Below are positions 39,254-49,480 of a stretch of DNA of 64,000 nucleotides, in pieces. This stretch comes from Staphylococcus americanisciuri (GTDB lineage: Bacteria; Bacillota; Bacilli; Staphylococcales; Staphylococcaceae). Under the pieces are notes generated by a model. The model was not told where the DNA came from and did not search any database. It saw nothing but the letters and a program-made list of their open reading frames with translations. Within the stretch, counting starts at the first letter, position 1. Each line of letters starts with the position of its first letter. A program made the position numbers and the translations under genes. Where the stretch lies: assembly GCF_024814435.1 (NCBI RefSeq), contig NZ_JANUXY010000010.1, positions 1 through 64,000 on the forward strand, given 5' to 3'.

Positions 39254-39824
39254 CTGAATAACCTCCTAGTTACTTTTTAAAAATTTTTATACATTCCCTA
39301 TACATTAGTTATAACGTACATCTGTATACGATTACAAATACTTTCAAAAAAATTTCTTTAATATTGTTATCACTTTTGTCACATAAATTGACGCTGAATA
39401 TTCTGAAATAAAATGAATATTATTAAACCAAAAAGCAGGGCTGGGACATTAACAGAAAACGCTATCCCAAGTAAGAAAATGCTGTAAAAGGCAGTAACTG
39501 ACTGGCGTGAAAATAACAGTCATTTAATAAAAATGCTTATATTTAGCTTCCTCGTATAACGCTCTATATCAGACTTTTCACGAATGCTTCTCTTTCAAAA
39601 ATCTATAGGTGAAATACATTACCTAAATAATCATTTAATAGTAAAATTGCCTACAATGTATTTTCCTTTGTATTAGGTTTGGATAAGTATCGTACCTCTA
39701 GTTAATCTAAAATAATGGATTTTTTGTTTATAATTAATTTATAGAAAATTCTTTTAAAAATTTTTTATAAGACACTCGTGTAATGCTATAATTGATTTAT
39801 TACTTATAAAGGAGTGTTAAACTG
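39254..39824. other. Intergenic region with a GCTGGGAC-type element
   Basis: No gene is seen in 570 bases. GGGCTGGGACATTAACAG at about 39438 and GCTATCCC at 39461 form a weak inverted repeat reminiscent of short dispersed staphylococcal elements. The last 100 bases are AT-rich and should carry the promoter of the next gene. Confidence 0.4.
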
Positions 39825-40436
39825 ATGGATTATTCTAAATTACTACATATTGACATTTTTGCAAAACAGCGATTCGAGCCTAAAGTAGGTCTGAAAATGC
39901 TTGTCTTTTTGTTGTTAGTCGTGGCTACTATTACTATCACTAGTTTCACCACTGATTTTTCTGCACTCATTTCAGAAAACAGTACGGTTCAAGGTGCAGA
40001 TGCTGAACAAATTGCAACCTTTACAAAATACGGTGCTATGATCGGTGGCTTTGTAGGCGCACTTATTTCAGTTGGTTTTATTTTCCTCGTCCTTTTTATA
40101 ATAGATAAGATTTTCAAATCTGAAACACGTCCAAAAAGTGTCTTTTCAGCCGTACTACTACGTGCAATTGTTGTCTATGCCATTCAGCTTGTGGCACTCA
40201 TAATTCAATGGATTGTAGGACTTGATTCAACACAAGTAAACATTACATCACTCAATGCATTTAATCCAGATAACGAGATATTGGGTGTTATCAATCTAGT
40301 AACACTTGTTTCGGCATGGTTGTTCGGTGTGACACTTCATTCAACAATGCAGATTGACAAACGCTGGTCATGGATTTTTACAGCGATTTATCTCGTATTA
40401 TTTATCGGATTACCATTAATTTTTGCACTTATTTAA
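39825..40436 (+). CDS. Yip1-domain-like membrane protein
   Basis: The protein has 203 residues with about five membrane segments and short polar loops (FKSETRPKSVFSAVLLRA between two of them). The layout resembles bacterial YIP1-family proteins of unknown function. AAAGGAGTG precedes ATG 39825. It is a single gene with its own terminator. Confidence 0.65.
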   Translation: MDYSKLLHIDIFAKQRFEPKVGLKMLVFLLLVVATITITSFTTDFSALISENSTVQGADAEQIATFTKYGAMIGGFVGALISVGFIFLVLFIIDKIFKSETRPKSVFSAVLLRAIVVYAIQLVALIIQWIVGLDSTQVNITSLNAFNPDNEILGVINLVTLVSAWLFGVTLHSTMQIDKRWSWIFTAIYLVLFIGLPLIFALI

Positions 40437-40450
40437 TAAAGAAATCATCC

Positions 40451-40487
40451 CCCAAGATAATGGCTTATGTCATTTTCTTGGGTTTTT
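40451..40487 (+). terminator. Terminator after the Yip1-like gene
   Basis: CCCAAGATAATG and CATTTTCTTGGG pair (11 of 12) with an 8-base loop and are followed by TTTTTT. Confidence 0.88.
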
Positions 40488-40904
40488 TGTGACTATTATT
40501 TATTATGCTCAAATCAATCATTTTATAGATATTATAATGACGAGTACTCACAAATCATTAAAACTAAAAGCAAAATTGTAACACATAACATGCACGCCTG
40601 TGTTGTAATATAACACTCGAGACTATCTATCTTAAACACTTAGGCGCTGAAACTAAACAGTTAGGCAATATCAATAACAAACCTTTAAAAAATTGATAAC
40701 ATGAGATTATATAAAAAGTGATAAACGAGACTAATATTATTACATTTAAGTCACTTAGTATACCCAATGCGGTAAAAGTAATTTTAGCAATTTAAACACT
40801 TAATATACTAAATTATGTCATATCATTATTAGAAGAAACAGAAGTTCTAAGTTTGCTTAAAAATAATAGAAACAAATAATATCCAATTTAAAGGAGCGCA
40901 CATT
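40488..40904. other. AT-rich gap without recognisable features
   Basis: These 415 bases hold no convincing reading frame or strong hairpin. The end provides the AAAGGAG ribosome site of the small gene at 40905. Confidence 0.4.
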
Positions 40905-41069
40905 ATGTTTTTAGTAGAATTAAAATGTAGCAATTGTAATAAGAAACTAACCAAACAAGATGAGGTAGTCATTAAAACAAAAGTGTCTGCATTAAAAGGC
41001 ATAACAAATTTAAAAAGCTGGACAACTATGCAAAAAATTTATTGCAAAGATTGTTTTACCACTAAATAA
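40905..41069 (+). CDS. Small zinc-ribbon-like protein
   Basis: This 54-residue protein was found by reading the gap. Two Cys pairs, CSNC at 8-11 and CKDC at 47-50, suggest one metal site closing a small ribbon. The middle is basic (VVIKTKVSALKGITNLKSW). AAAGGAG lies 10 bases before ATG 40905. Similar tiny Cys-rich proteins occur in staphylococci, sometimes with misleading transporter names. Function is unknown. Confidence 0.65.
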   Translation: MFLVELKCSNCNKKLTKQDEVVIKTKVSALKGITNLKSWTTMQKIYCKDCFTTK

Positions 41070-41145
41070 AAATCATTTTATTGGCTTATTTCTATTTACC
41101 ACATCAGTTTTTATACACTAAGATACGTCATGACATCATATTAGT

Positions 41146-41188
41146 GGGACAACGGAATCTCAGTTTCTAAAAAGATTCCGTTATCTCC
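41146..41188. repeat. Long palindrome, copy B of a dispersed family; overlaps a gene end
   Basis: GGGACAACGGAATCT and AGATTCCGTTATCTCC form the stem; the loop contains TTTCTAAA. The right arm encodes the last residues of the fructosamine-kinase gene, so the stop codon lies in the loop. The element closely resembles 35137-35179 read on the other strand. Confidence 0.8.
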
Positions 41189-42027
41189 TCCATTTTCTCT
41201 CTCACTGCTGATAAATACATCGTACCAAACTTAACAAGATGCACGAGTAACAAATAAAGTTCGTAAAACTGAATGCGGTCATGTGCACCGTCTTTAAGTG
41301 GATACGTCTGATGATACGCTTCATAAAAATCTGATGAGAATCCTCCAAACACCTTGGTTGCACCCAAGTCAAACTCACGATCTCCATATAGCGGTGATGG
41401 ATCAAAAAGTGCAGGTGTTCCATCAGTCAAAAACATATAGTTGCCTGCCCATAAATCTCCGTGTAACAAAGATGGCTCGCTCTCATGTACTTGCAATACA
41501 CAAATCATGATGTCATAGACGCGTTGAAAGCGTTCTGAATCATATGCAGTCCATAGCCCCTCCGCTTCAATACGTTGTACTAGCGGGTTAACTCGTTGAT
41601 GTAGAAATAAATCATGCCATGAATTCTGCCACTGGTTATCAAAACTAATTGCACTTCCTTTGTAAGGTAAGCTAAAGCCAAATTGACCATTCGGATTCTT
41701 CACTTGATGTAACTTTGCAACAAGTTGACCTAATGCCTGCTGGCTGCCCGATGCACCTTCTTCTAAATACGTTAATAGTAGATAGGCATCTCCATCGATA
41801 CATCCATTCGCAATAACTTTGGGAGCTGTAATACCCTCTTTTTCAAATGCTTTAAGTCCTGCAATTTCTGCTGCATAAAAGTCAGCAAACTGTTGTGATT
41901 GCACTAATAAAAAATATGTTGCTTCTGTCGTTTCTATACGAAAAGCTTGATTCACATCGCCACCACTAACTGGTGTGACTATTTTGATACCATCGATTGG
42001 TAACTGTTGATACCATTGTTGCTTCAT
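41167..42027 (-). CDS. Fructosamine/ketosamine kinase family protein
   Basis: The protein has 286 residues. The kinase-like fold shows VSGGDVNQAFRI (nucleotide loop), LLHGDLWAGNYMF (catalytic Asp) and LFDPSPLYGDREFDLG (metal-binding Asp). The family phosphorylates ketoamine adducts to trigger deglycation of proteins. The C-terminal residues EEITESF are encoded in one arm of a dispersed palindrome, so the native end may have been replaced. ATG 42027 follows a G-rich ribosome site. Confidence 0.88.
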   Translation of the reverse strand: MKQQWYQQLPIDGIKIVTPVSGGDVNQAFRIETTEATYFLLVQSQQFADFYAAEIAGLKAFEKEGITAPKVIANGCIDGDAYLLLTYLEEGASGSQQALGQLVAKLHQVKNPNGQFGFSLPYKGSAISFDNQWQNSWHDLFLHQRVNPLVQRIEAEGLWTAYDSERFQRVYDIMICVLQVHESEPSLLHGDLWAGNYMFLTDGTPALFDPSPLYGDREFDLGATKVFGGFSSDFYEAYHQTYPLKDGAHDRIQFYELYLLLVHLVKFGTMYLSAVREKMEEITESF

Positions 42028-42161
42028 ATTCTAACCCCCTTATCAACAGTCTTAACTGCAATATACCCTCTTCCTTATCCGACTAATCAGATTGTTTTTA
42101 AACTTTTATATGATTCGATATACTTAATTTATCGATAATATTTTGCAAAGGAGCATGTCTT

Positions 42162-42824
42162 ATGACTGATAAACGCCAACAATTAATGGATACTTTTAAC
42201 TATCGCTTTGCATCCAAACGCTTTGATGCCGATAAAAAAATTGACGACAAAGACTTCGAGACAATTTTAGAAACAGGTCGTCTCTCGCCTAGCTCCCTTG
42301 GCTTAGAACCTTGGAAATTTCTTGTTATACAAGACCCAGAGTTACGCCAAGCACTCAAACCAATCAGCTGGGGCGCACAGGGACAACTTGATACAGCTAG
42401 CCACTTTGTCATTATTTTGGCACGTAAAAACGTAACACCTCAATCTCCTTATTTCCAATACCATGTGCGTGAAATTAGACATATGTCAGAAGAAATGGTA
42501 TCGGCAATGGTTGAAAAGACAACAAACTTCCAGCGCGACAACTTACGCGTCTATGACAATGATCGTGCTTTATGGGATTGGGCGAGTAAACAAACGTACA
42601 TCCCACTCGGCAACATGATGACATCCGCAGCCTTTTTAGGCATTGATTCATGTCCTATTGAGGGCTTCCAATACGAGAACGTTGCCAAAATCCTTGAAGA
42701 CAGAGGTTATCTCGATACAGATGAATTTTGGCCATCTGTTATGGTCGCATTTGGCTATCGAGACGCAGAGCCTTCCCGCCCGAAAACACGCCGTCCTGCT
42801 GAAGACGTCATTCAATGGATTTAA
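42162..42824 (+). CDS. NfsB-type NAD(P)H nitroreductase
   Basis: The protein has 220 residues. Family landmarks are FNYRFASKRFD, GRLSPSSLGLEPWKFLV (FMN site) and GIDSCPIEGFQYENV near the C-terminus. It is a likely FMN enzyme reducing nitro compounds or quinones. AAAGGAG precedes ATG 42162. It is transcribed divergently from the fructosamine kinase, about 135 bases apart. Confidence 0.87.
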   Translation: MTDKRQQLMDTFNYRFASKRFDADKKIDDKDFETILETGRLSPSSLGLEPWKFLVIQDPELRQALKPISWGAQGQLDTASHFVIILARKNVTPQSPYFQYHVREIRHMSEEMVSAMVEKTTNFQRDNLRVYDNDRALWDWASKQTYIPLGNMMTSAAFLGIDSCPIEGFQYENVAKILEDRGYLDTDEFWPSVMVAFGYRDAEPSRPKTRRPAEDVIQWI

Positions 42825-42896
42825 GAAAAGATATGAGATAAGTATTTAAGACTCGAGCAAAATCTAACACTTGTGTTTTCACTTACTCGAATATGT

Positions 42897-42942
42897 AACA
42901 CCCATTCACGCTGCCATATAATCGTCGTAAATGGGTGTTCTT
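42897..42942. terminator. Bidirectional terminator between the nitroreductase and lipase genes
   Basis: AACACCCATT and AATGGGTGTT form a perfect 10-bp stem. It lies directly before the lipase stop at 42946. Confidence 0.8.
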
Positions 42943-42945
42943 ATG

Positions 42946-44709
42946 TTATGCTGTCGCTATCTCTTTTTCTGCTTCAATGCGCATTAAATAGTCAGTCAGT
43001 TCATCGTAAAAGTCAGTCAATTGCTTTGCACTATGCTTAGAATCCAACGTATCATTACCGATAAAATCACTATGATCCCAGCCAGCCATCGTTGGCATCA
43101 CTTGCCACACACCTTTTTGAAGTGGCGCATCAGTGGTTACATCTACATGTGCTTCTCCTTTGGGATACTGTGCCGAAACAACAGACACTAAGCCATCATT
43201 CGGACGCCAAATCTCTTCTGCCACACTACCAATCAAGTTTCCAGTCAATACGTGCGCAAATGCCATACCGAAATCAATCATATGCTTACCCGATAGTGTT
43301 TTGTGTGTCGCTTGTCCACTGAATGTTTTGTAATATATATTTGGATTCACAGATACCTTTTCATTCAACTGTTCAGCTCCAGCTGTTGTAAGGTCATACA
43401 ACGCCGTATCTTCAGAATCCCACAATTGACTTTGTGCAACACGTTTACCATAATCAATGAGTGATTCACCCACACGCTGCTTAAATCCCCAATGATACAT
43501 ACCTAAATCGATTGTACCTGCATGATTACCAAATGTACGTGTAAAACCATATAATAGATGACGAATAAAAGGAGTGTTCCCTAACTGATCTGCTGCATGT
43601 GTTCCATTATGTGGTGTAGCTATTGTTGTGATGGATGTCACCATATCTTCATGTCCTCCTTGATATAAAGGACTAATCGTTCCACCATGTTGCTGTTGAT
43701 ACACCAATTCTTCTTGATTGCCGTTTCGCAAATAATGTTCTAGCAGACGAATCGTTTGCCCACCCATACTGTGACCTATCAAATGAATGGGATTCCCCGG
43801 TTGCCAGTCAGGATAGATGCCTTTGTAAGTTTTACCATAACGTTCATGTCCATACTTCTCCGCATGTGCTGCACCGTAATCTGCACGTCCTCCAACAATG
43901 TAATGATATAAATCTACCGCACGCTCATGATTACTTGCTAACGCACTCACACTCGCTTCGTACATTTCATATCCTTTGTTACGCAAGTGTTCTTGTAGAT
44001 TCGCTTTCGTACCACCCCAATAGTTCATGCCTTTAGGCGCAACCTCTCCAACAAGCCCCATAAAACCATGGACAAATACAAAAGGATGCTGATTGAGTGG
44101 TTGTTCCGGATTTGCTGTCACAACAGGTGATGCTGTTTTTTTTAAAGTTGCTGCCGCTGTCTTGTTATCGCCATTCTCTTGTATCGACGCCTGTTCCTTT
44201 TCATGCACTTCTACTGCTTTTGTATTCTGTGCAAGTCCTTTTTCTGCTTCTTTGACGTCTTCTTCAGATACTTCTATAGTAGACGTGTTAGATTGCATAT
44301 CATTTTTCTGTAATGTAACTATCTCCCTATTCTCTGATACAGAAACAGGCATTGAGGAGGCATTCGCAGCATCAACTGTTTGATTATAATCACGCTCTGA
44401 TACTGTTTCAGAAAGACGTGTATCGATTGGTGCATACACTTTAGCCTGTTGTTGACCCAACTTCTCCTTTGCTTGACCCGTTTCTTGTTGTGATGTCATC
44501 TCACTCGCAATATATCTTGATTCGACTGCAGCTTCATCCGTTTGCACTATTGCGGTTGTCTCATATGCTTGTTGTTCTAAAGGTTCAGGCGATATCTCAT
44601 CCGCGTGTACACTATGCGCTTCCCCGATAAATAAACCAGTCGCTACAATAACTGATACTGCTCCATATACGGACTTCCTAATCGAAAATATATGACTCTG
44701 CTTTTTCAT
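42946..44709 (-). CDS. Secreted YSIRK-signal triacylglycerol lipase
   Basis: The protein has 587 residues. FSIRK near residue 8 begins a YSIRK-type signal that ends near HADE. A propeptide rich in Glu, Thr and Lys runs to about 205. The mature lipase starts near HPFVFVHGFMG. The nucleophile is Ser314 in GHSMGG, the Asp is probably in RPNDGLVS, and the His is in WDHSDFIG. The domain order equals that of staphylococcal Geh/Sal and S. hyicus lipase, which hydrolyse host lipids after propeptide removal. GGAGATGAGGG precedes ATG 44709. Which named lipase it equals is not certain. Confidence 0.92.
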   Translation of the reverse strand: MKKQSHIFSIRKSVYGAVSVIVATGLFIGEAHSVHADEISPEPLEQQAYETTAIVQTDEAAVESRYIASEMTSQQETGQAKEKLGQQQAKVYAPIDTRLSETVSERDYNQTVDAANASSMPVSVSENREIVTLQKNDMQSNTSTIEVSEEDVKEAEKGLAQNTKAVEVHEKEQASIQENGDNKTAAATLKKTASPVVTANPEQPLNQHPFVFVHGFMGLVGEVAPKGMNYWGGTKANLQEHLRNKGYEMYEASVSALASNHERAVDLYHYIVGGRADYGAAHAEKYGHERYGKTYKGIYPDWQPGNPIHLIGHSMGGQTIRLLEHYLRNGNQEELVYQQQHGGTISPLYQGGHEDMVTSITTIATPHNGTHAADQLGNTPFIRHLLYGFTRTFGNHAGTIDLGMYHWGFKQRVGESLIDYGKRVAQSQLWDSEDTALYDLTTAGAEQLNEKVSVNPNIYYKTFSGQATHKTLSGKHMIDFGMAFAHVLTGNLIGSVAEEIWRPNDGLVSVVSAQYPKGEAHVDVTTDAPLQKGVWQVMPTMAGWDHSDFIGNDTLDSKHSAKQLTDFYDELTDYLMRIEAEKEIATA

Positions 44710-44943
44710 TCCCTCATCTCCTATTCTTATATAAAATGTTTACATATAATGTAACAGATTAAATAATCATAGAAACTAATATTCCCTAACTGTATTGTTT
44801 GGATGCCTAACTGTTTTAAAAATCATTACCTCCCTCATTAAATGACCCACTTCATATCCATCGCAAGACGGATGTTTTTACCACGCGAACTATTTATGAT
44901 TAAATTATCAATTAATAAAATAAACTGCTTAGGAGTGAGTACC

Positions 44944-45129
44944 ATGCGTTTAAAAGATATCGTTACAAATGCATATTACGATTTGTTGAATATGAAGATT
45001 AATGCAAAGAATATCATCATCACTGCTTTAATCACCTTCTTTGCAAGCTCTATTATGACACCTTTTTTAGGCATTCCAGTTGGGCTGTTATTCTCTGGAT
45101 GGCTGATTGAAAACAAATTAAATGACTAA
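44944..45129 (+). CDS. Small membrane protein, unknown
   Basis: The protein has 61 residues. A charged N-terminus (MRLKDIVTNAYYDLL) is followed by hydrophobic segments (NIIITALITFFASSIM; FLGIPVGLLFSGWLI). AGGAGTG lies 7 bases before ATG 44944. The longer frame to 44842 has no ribosome site. It has its own terminator. No family is recognised. Confidence 0.6.
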   Translation: MRLKDIVTNAYYDLLNMKINAKNIIITALITFFASSIMTPFLGIPVGLLFSGWLIENKLND

Positions 45130-45135
45130 TGCCAG

Positions 45136-45186
45136 AAACCTACACGAACCTGATAAACTAATATTAGGTTTGTGTAGGTTTTTTTG
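45136..45186 (+). terminator. Terminator after the 61-residue protein gene
   Basis: AAACCTACACGAACCT and AGGTTTGTGTAGGTTT pair (15 of 16 with a wobble) and are followed by Ts. Confidence 0.9.
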
Positions 45187-45315
45187 TTATTAAAGTACAA
45201 TTTTAAAAAATACTTCAAAAATAATATTTCACCAATTAGAGCATTATTATATAATATTACAAATGACACTTAGCCATTCGCAAATTTATATCATTCATGA
45301 AAAGAGGTATTGATT

Positions 45316-46776
45316 ATGCTCAATTATTTACAACGTATTGGTCGCTCATTGATGTTGCCTGTAGCTGTATTACCCGCTGCCGCTATTCTAGTTGCGATTG
45401 CGAATATCATTGCAGCTACAATCGGTCAAAATGCTGCCTATGCATTTTTCTTTAACGCAGGTATGGGTGTATTAGAAAATCTAGGTCTTCTCTTCGCTAT
45501 TGGTGTCGCCATCGGGATGGCAAAGAAAAACGATGGCGCCACAGCACTTGCTGCCATTGTTGGTTTTTTAGTTGTTGATAAGATGTTAGATCCTGAAAAC
45601 GTAGCGGTCTATTTAGGTATTGCTGAAAAAGCTGTCAACCCGGGCTTCACTAATATCGGCTTTGGTAATGTCTTTGTAGGTATCGCAGTTGGCTTGATTG
45701 CCGCATCTTGTTACAACAAGTTCTCAGCTGTGGAGTTACCAGATGCCTTTGCTTTTTTCAGTGGTAAACGACTCGTGCCCATTATGACGGCTTTATTCTC
45801 GGTAATTTTAGCATTTGTATTGTTATTCATCTGGCCGTTCGTGTACAGTGCGCTCGTTGCATTCGGTAAAAGTATTATTGACCTAGGCGCAGTTGGTGCT
45901 GGTATCTATGGTGTCGCAAACCGATTGCTCATTCCACTCGGCTTACATCATGCATTAAATGCGGTGTTCTGGTTCGATATTGCCGGTATCAATGATGTTG
46001 CTAACTTCCAAGCACAAACAGGTACAAAAGGTATTACAGGTCGATATATGGCTGGTTTCTTCCCAATTATGATGTTCGGCATACCAGCTGCGGCATTAGC
46101 AATGTACCACACAGCACAAACAAAATACCAAAAACAAGTTGGTAGTATTATGTTCGCCGGTGCGATTTCAGCATTTATTGTCGGTATTACAGAACCTATT
46201 GAATTCGTCTTTATGTTTGTTGCACCATTATTATATGTTGTACATGCACTTTTAACGGGATTATCTCTCTTTATCGCAGCATTATTCCATTGGACAGCAG
46301 GCTTTGCATTCAGTGCTGGACTGATTGACTTTGTATTATCGTTAATCAATCCATTTGCGAACCATCCATTGATGCTCGTTGTTCAAGGACTTGTATTCTT
46401 TGTATTGTACTATGTCATCTTCCGTTTCCTTATTGTGAAATTCAATCTCAATACACCAGGACGTGGTACAAACATTCCAACTTCACAAGTAGTTGACTCT
46501 GCTGATACTGTATCTACACCTTCAGCAAGCAAATACGCACAAACTGCTACTACAATTATTGAAGGACTTGGTGGTAAAGAAAATATTACATCTCTGACAA
46601 ACTGTGCAACACGTTTACGCCTTGAGCTGGCAGATAATACGAAAATAAACGAAGCACAACTCAAATCTGCAGGTTCTGCGGGTATTTTGAAGAATGGTCA
46701 GCATGCGACTCAAGTTATTATTGGTACGCATGTCCAACAAGTCGCTGATGAAATGGAGCGCCAATTAGAACTATAA
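45316..46776 (+). CDS. nagE: N-acetylglucosamine-type PTS transporter EIICB (NagE)
   Basis: The protein has 486 residues. The EIIC part (1-380) has many membrane segments and the glucose-family GITEPIEFVFMF motif. The EIIB part (about 405-486) has its phosphorylated Cys430 in LTNCATRLRLEL. No EIIA is attached, as in S. aureus NagE. It phosphorylates the sugar during import. GlcNAc rather than glucose or maltose specificity is judged from overall similarity. ATG 45316 lies 8 bases after AAGAGG. It is a single gene upstream of gtaB. Confidence 0.85.
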   Translation: MLNYLQRIGRSLMLPVAVLPAAAILVAIANIIAATIGQNAAYAFFFNAGMGVLENLGLLFAIGVAIGMAKKNDGATALAAIVGFLVVDKMLDPENVAVYLGIAEKAVNPGFTNIGFGNVFVGIAVGLIAASCYNKFSAVELPDAFAFFSGKRLVPIMTALFSVILAFVLLFIWPFVYSALVAFGKSIIDLGAVGAGIYGVANRLLIPLGLHHALNAVFWFDIAGINDVANFQAQTGTKGITGRYMAGFFPIMMFGIPAAALAMYHTAQTKYQKQVGSIMFAGAISAFIVGITEPIEFVFMFVAPLLYVVHALLTGLSLFIAALFHWTAGFAFSAGLIDFVLSLINPFANHPLMLVVQGLVFFVLYYVIFRFLIVKFNLNTPGRGTNIPTSQVVDSADTVSTPSASKYAQTATTIIEGLGGKENITSLTNCATRLRLELADNTKINEAQLKSAGSAGILKNGQHATQVIIGTHVQQVADEMERQLEL

Positions 46777-46905
46777 ACGATTATCTAAATTACAGACATT
46801 ATAACTCTCAATAATATGGTACGATATGAATGAGCCGCTTTATTTTGGCTGTCGGAATCCAAAATGTTTTTGGCATTGAACATTTCACAAAGAAAGGTGA
46901 GCAAA

Positions 46906-47769
46906 GTGACAATACGCAAAGCAATCATACCTGCAGCAGGTTTAGGCACACGATTTTTACCTGCTACAAAAGCCATGCCTAAAGAGATGCTTCCAATCTT
47001 AGACAAACCGACGATTCAGTATATTGTTGAAGAGGCTGCTAAAGCGGGCATTGAAGACATTATTATTGTGACAGGTAAGCATAAACGGGCCATTGAAGAC
47101 CATTTCGATATACAAAAAGAACTAGAAACCACACTCTATGAAAAAGGTAAGTTAGAGTTGCTTGAAAAAGTTCAATATCCAACTGACCTTGCAAATATTT
47201 TCTATGTCAGACAAAAAGAACAAAATGGGCTAGGTGACGCAATTTACACTGCAAAGCAATTCATTGGCAATGAGCCTTTCGCTGTATTACTAGGCGATGA
47301 TATTGTGGAATCAGACACACCTGCTATTCAGCAATTGATGACACAGTATGAAAGAACAGGACAATCCGTAATTGGCGTTCAAACTGTCCCAGAATCCGAA
47401 ACACACCGTTATGGTATTATCGCACCACAATCTCAAGATGGTCGCCTATATGACGTCGCAAAGTTTGTTGAAAAACCTGAAAAAGGTACTGCTCCATCTA
47501 ACCTTGCAATTATGGGAAGATATGTACTATCACCAAAAATCTTTGACTATCTCGCAACACAAACGGAAGGCAGTGGCGGTGAGATCCAATTGACAGATGC
47601 TATTGAGCGTTTAAATCAAAACGAAAAAGTGTACGCTTATGACTTTGAGGGGATGCGCTATGATGTCGGTGAAAAAATAGGTTTTGTTAAAACAACGATA
47701 GAATACGCATTAAAAGATGAAGAGATGCAAGCTGAAATTAAACGTTATATTCAATCATTAAATCTATAA
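46906..47769 (+). CDS. gtaB: UTP-glucose-1-phosphate uridylyltransferase
   Basis: The protein has 287 residues. It opens with [25 protein letters not shown] (split here: the nucleotide-binding [11 protein letters not shown] motif). VLLGDDIV is the Mg-binding DD, and [11 protein letters not shown] is near the C-terminus. The enzyme makes UDP-glucose for glycolipid and teichoic acid synthesis. GTG 46906 follows AAAGGTG and gives the same length as S. aureus GtaB. It forms an operon with pgcA, 18 bases downstream. Confidence 0.93.
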   Translation: MTIRKAIIPAAGLGTRFLPATKAMPKEMLPILDKPTIQYIVEEAAKAGIEDIIIVTGKHKRAIEDHFDIQKELETTLYEKGKLELLEKVQYPTDLANIFYVRQKEQNGLGDAIYTAKQFIGNEPFAVLLGDDIVESDTPAIQQLMTQYERTGQSVIGVQTVPESETHRYGIIAPQSQDGRLYDVAKFVEKPEKGTAPSNLAIMGRYVLSPKIFDYLATQTEGSGGEIQLTDAIERLNQNEKVYAYDFEGMRYDVGEKIGFVKTTIEYALKDEEMQAEIKRYIQSLNL

Positions 47770-47787
47770 AGCAAGGAGGCTTACATT

Positions 47788-49434
47788 TTGAGAGCACAAT
47801 GGGAAGCAAAACTTTCTGAGAGTCTCGTTGAACCTTTTTACCGCTTACAATCTGAACAAGAAATTGCTGAAGGCTTTTCAGATGTTTTAGCTTTTGGTAC
47901 AGCAGGCATTCGAAGTACGTTTGGCCTTGGCTCTGGTCGCCTGAATAAATTTACCATTCAAAAGTTTGCACTAGGATTAGCAAAATATTTAAAACAATAC
48001 ACTGCTAATCCCACAGTCGTGATTCATTTTGATACACGCCACCTATCTCATGCATTTGCAATTGAGATTGCCAAAGTTTTAGGTACAAATGGTACGCGCG
48101 TAATTTTGCCAGATACATTCAAATCTACGCCAGAGCTATCATTTGCTGTTCGACATCTTCAAACAACAGCAGGTATTATGATAACGGCTAGCCATAATCC
48201 TAAAAATTATAATGGTATTAAAGTATACGATTCAGATGGCGGACAATTGTTAACAGAGCCATCAATGATACTCAGTCAATATATTGATTCAGTAAAAGAT
48301 CCATTAAATATCCCAACAACTGAATTGGCAACCTTGCAACAACAAAATATTGTCATGCCGTTGAATGAAGCCACGACCCATGCTTATCGACAAAAAGTGA
48401 AAGATCTCGTCGGTACCATTTCAACAGCATCAACCAAAACAATTCTAACAAGTTTGCATGGAACAAGCTTACCTTTGCTAGCAAACATTTTAGACGACGT
48501 TGGTTATACAAATTATGTCATCGCCCAGGCACAATCGACTCCTGATGGTGACTTTCCAACGGTGCATACTGCCAATCCAGAATCTGAAGATACCTTTGAT
48601 GTGACTAAGGTGTTAGCAGAACGTGAAGATGCACAATTGATTATTGCAACCGATCCAGATGCTGATCGATTAGGTTTTGTTGAAAGATACACAGACGGTA
48701 CAACACGCTATTTTAACGGAAATGAAATCGGCTTGCTCCTCATCAAATTGAGGTATGATATGCTATCTAATCACACGCAAGATCTGTTTCTAATTAAGTC
48801 TGTTGTGACAGGTGCTTTAAGTGAGAAAGTCGCTAAATCACTCGGCATCAAGGTTATCAATGTCTTAACTGGCTTCAAATACATTTCTGATCAGCTGAAA
48901 CACCTAGAACACTCATCAACTCAGTTACTCTTAGCCTATGAAGAAAGTCACGGTTATTTGGTACAAGATTTCTCCAGAGATAAAGATGCCATTCAAGTTG
49001 CACCATTATTAATCAAATATAAAGAACAACTTACGCAAGCAAATAAAACATTTAAAGATGTATTAATGGACATCTATCAAACGTATGGACATTATCAAGA
49101 TCGGACACTTTCACCGACATTTGCTGGTGCAGAAGGTAGCACAAAAATACGTGAAATTATGAAGACATTCGAACAACTTGAAACCATAAATATTGAAAAT
49201 CTCACACCATTGTATATCGAAAACTATCGTACATGTGAATCATTTGATGTAAATACTGGTCGTACACAAAAGCTCCACTTACCACAAACAGACCTTATCA
49301 AAATGATTTTCTCAGAGGGATTTATCGCAGTGAGACCCTCTGGCACAGAACCAAAAATGAAGCTCTATTTCTCATTAAACGTTGATGACTTAGACAGTGT
49401 GATCAATGCGTTTCGCACACAATTCAAGTTATAA
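47788..49434 (+). CDS. pgcA: Phosphoglucomutase PgcA
   Basis: The protein has 548 residues. FGTAGIRSTFG opens the phosphohexomutase fold. TASHNPKNYNG holds the catalytic Ser, DPDADRLG binds Mg, and RPSGTEPKMK is the phosphate loop. It interconverts glucose-6-P and glucose-1-P, feeding GtaB. The start is TTG 47788, 7 bases after AAGGAGG. Together gtaB-pgcA make UDP-glucose, next to genes for a glycosylated polymer. Confidence 0.93.
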   Translation: MRAQWEAKLSESLVEPFYRLQSEQEIAEGFSDVLAFGTAGIRSTFGLGSGRLNKFTIQKFALGLAKYLKQYTANPTVVIHFDTRHLSHAFAIEIAKVLGTNGTRVILPDTFKSTPELSFAVRHLQTTAGIMITASHNPKNYNGIKVYDSDGGQLLTEPSMILSQYIDSVKDPLNIPTTELATLQQQNIVMPLNEATTHAYRQKVKDLVGTISTASTKTILTSLHGTSLPLLANILDDVGYTNYVIAQAQSTPDGDFPTVHTANPESEDTFDVTKVLAEREDAQLIIATDPDADRLGFVERYTDGTTRYFNGNEIGLLLIKLRYDMLSNHTQDLFLIKSVVTGALSEKVAKSLGIKVINVLTGFKYISDQLKHLEHSSTQLLLAYEESHGYLVQDFSRDKDAIQVAPLLIKYKEQLTQANKTFKDVLMDIYQTYGHYQDRTLSPTFAGAEGSTKIREIMKTFEQLETINIENLTPLYIENYRTCESFDVNTGRTQKLHLPQTDLIKMIFSEGFIAVRPSGTEPKMKLYFSLNVDDLDSVINAFRTQFKL

Positions 49435-49445
49435 ATTCTATAAGG

Positions 49446-49479
49446 AAACGACCACAATGCCTCGACATTGCGGTCGTTT
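49446..49479. terminator. Bidirectional terminator between pgcA and the glycosyltransferase operon
   Basis: AAACGACCACAATG and CATTGCGGTCGTTT pair (13 of 14) with a 6-base loop. It abuts the minus-strand stop at 49481. Confidence 0.92.
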
Positions 49480-49480
49480 T

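Noticed and set aside
45948..46349. A 133-codon minus-strand frame inside nagE
   Set aside because: It mirrors the hydrophobic EIIC coding sequence and has no ribosome site; nagE is complete with its active Cys.
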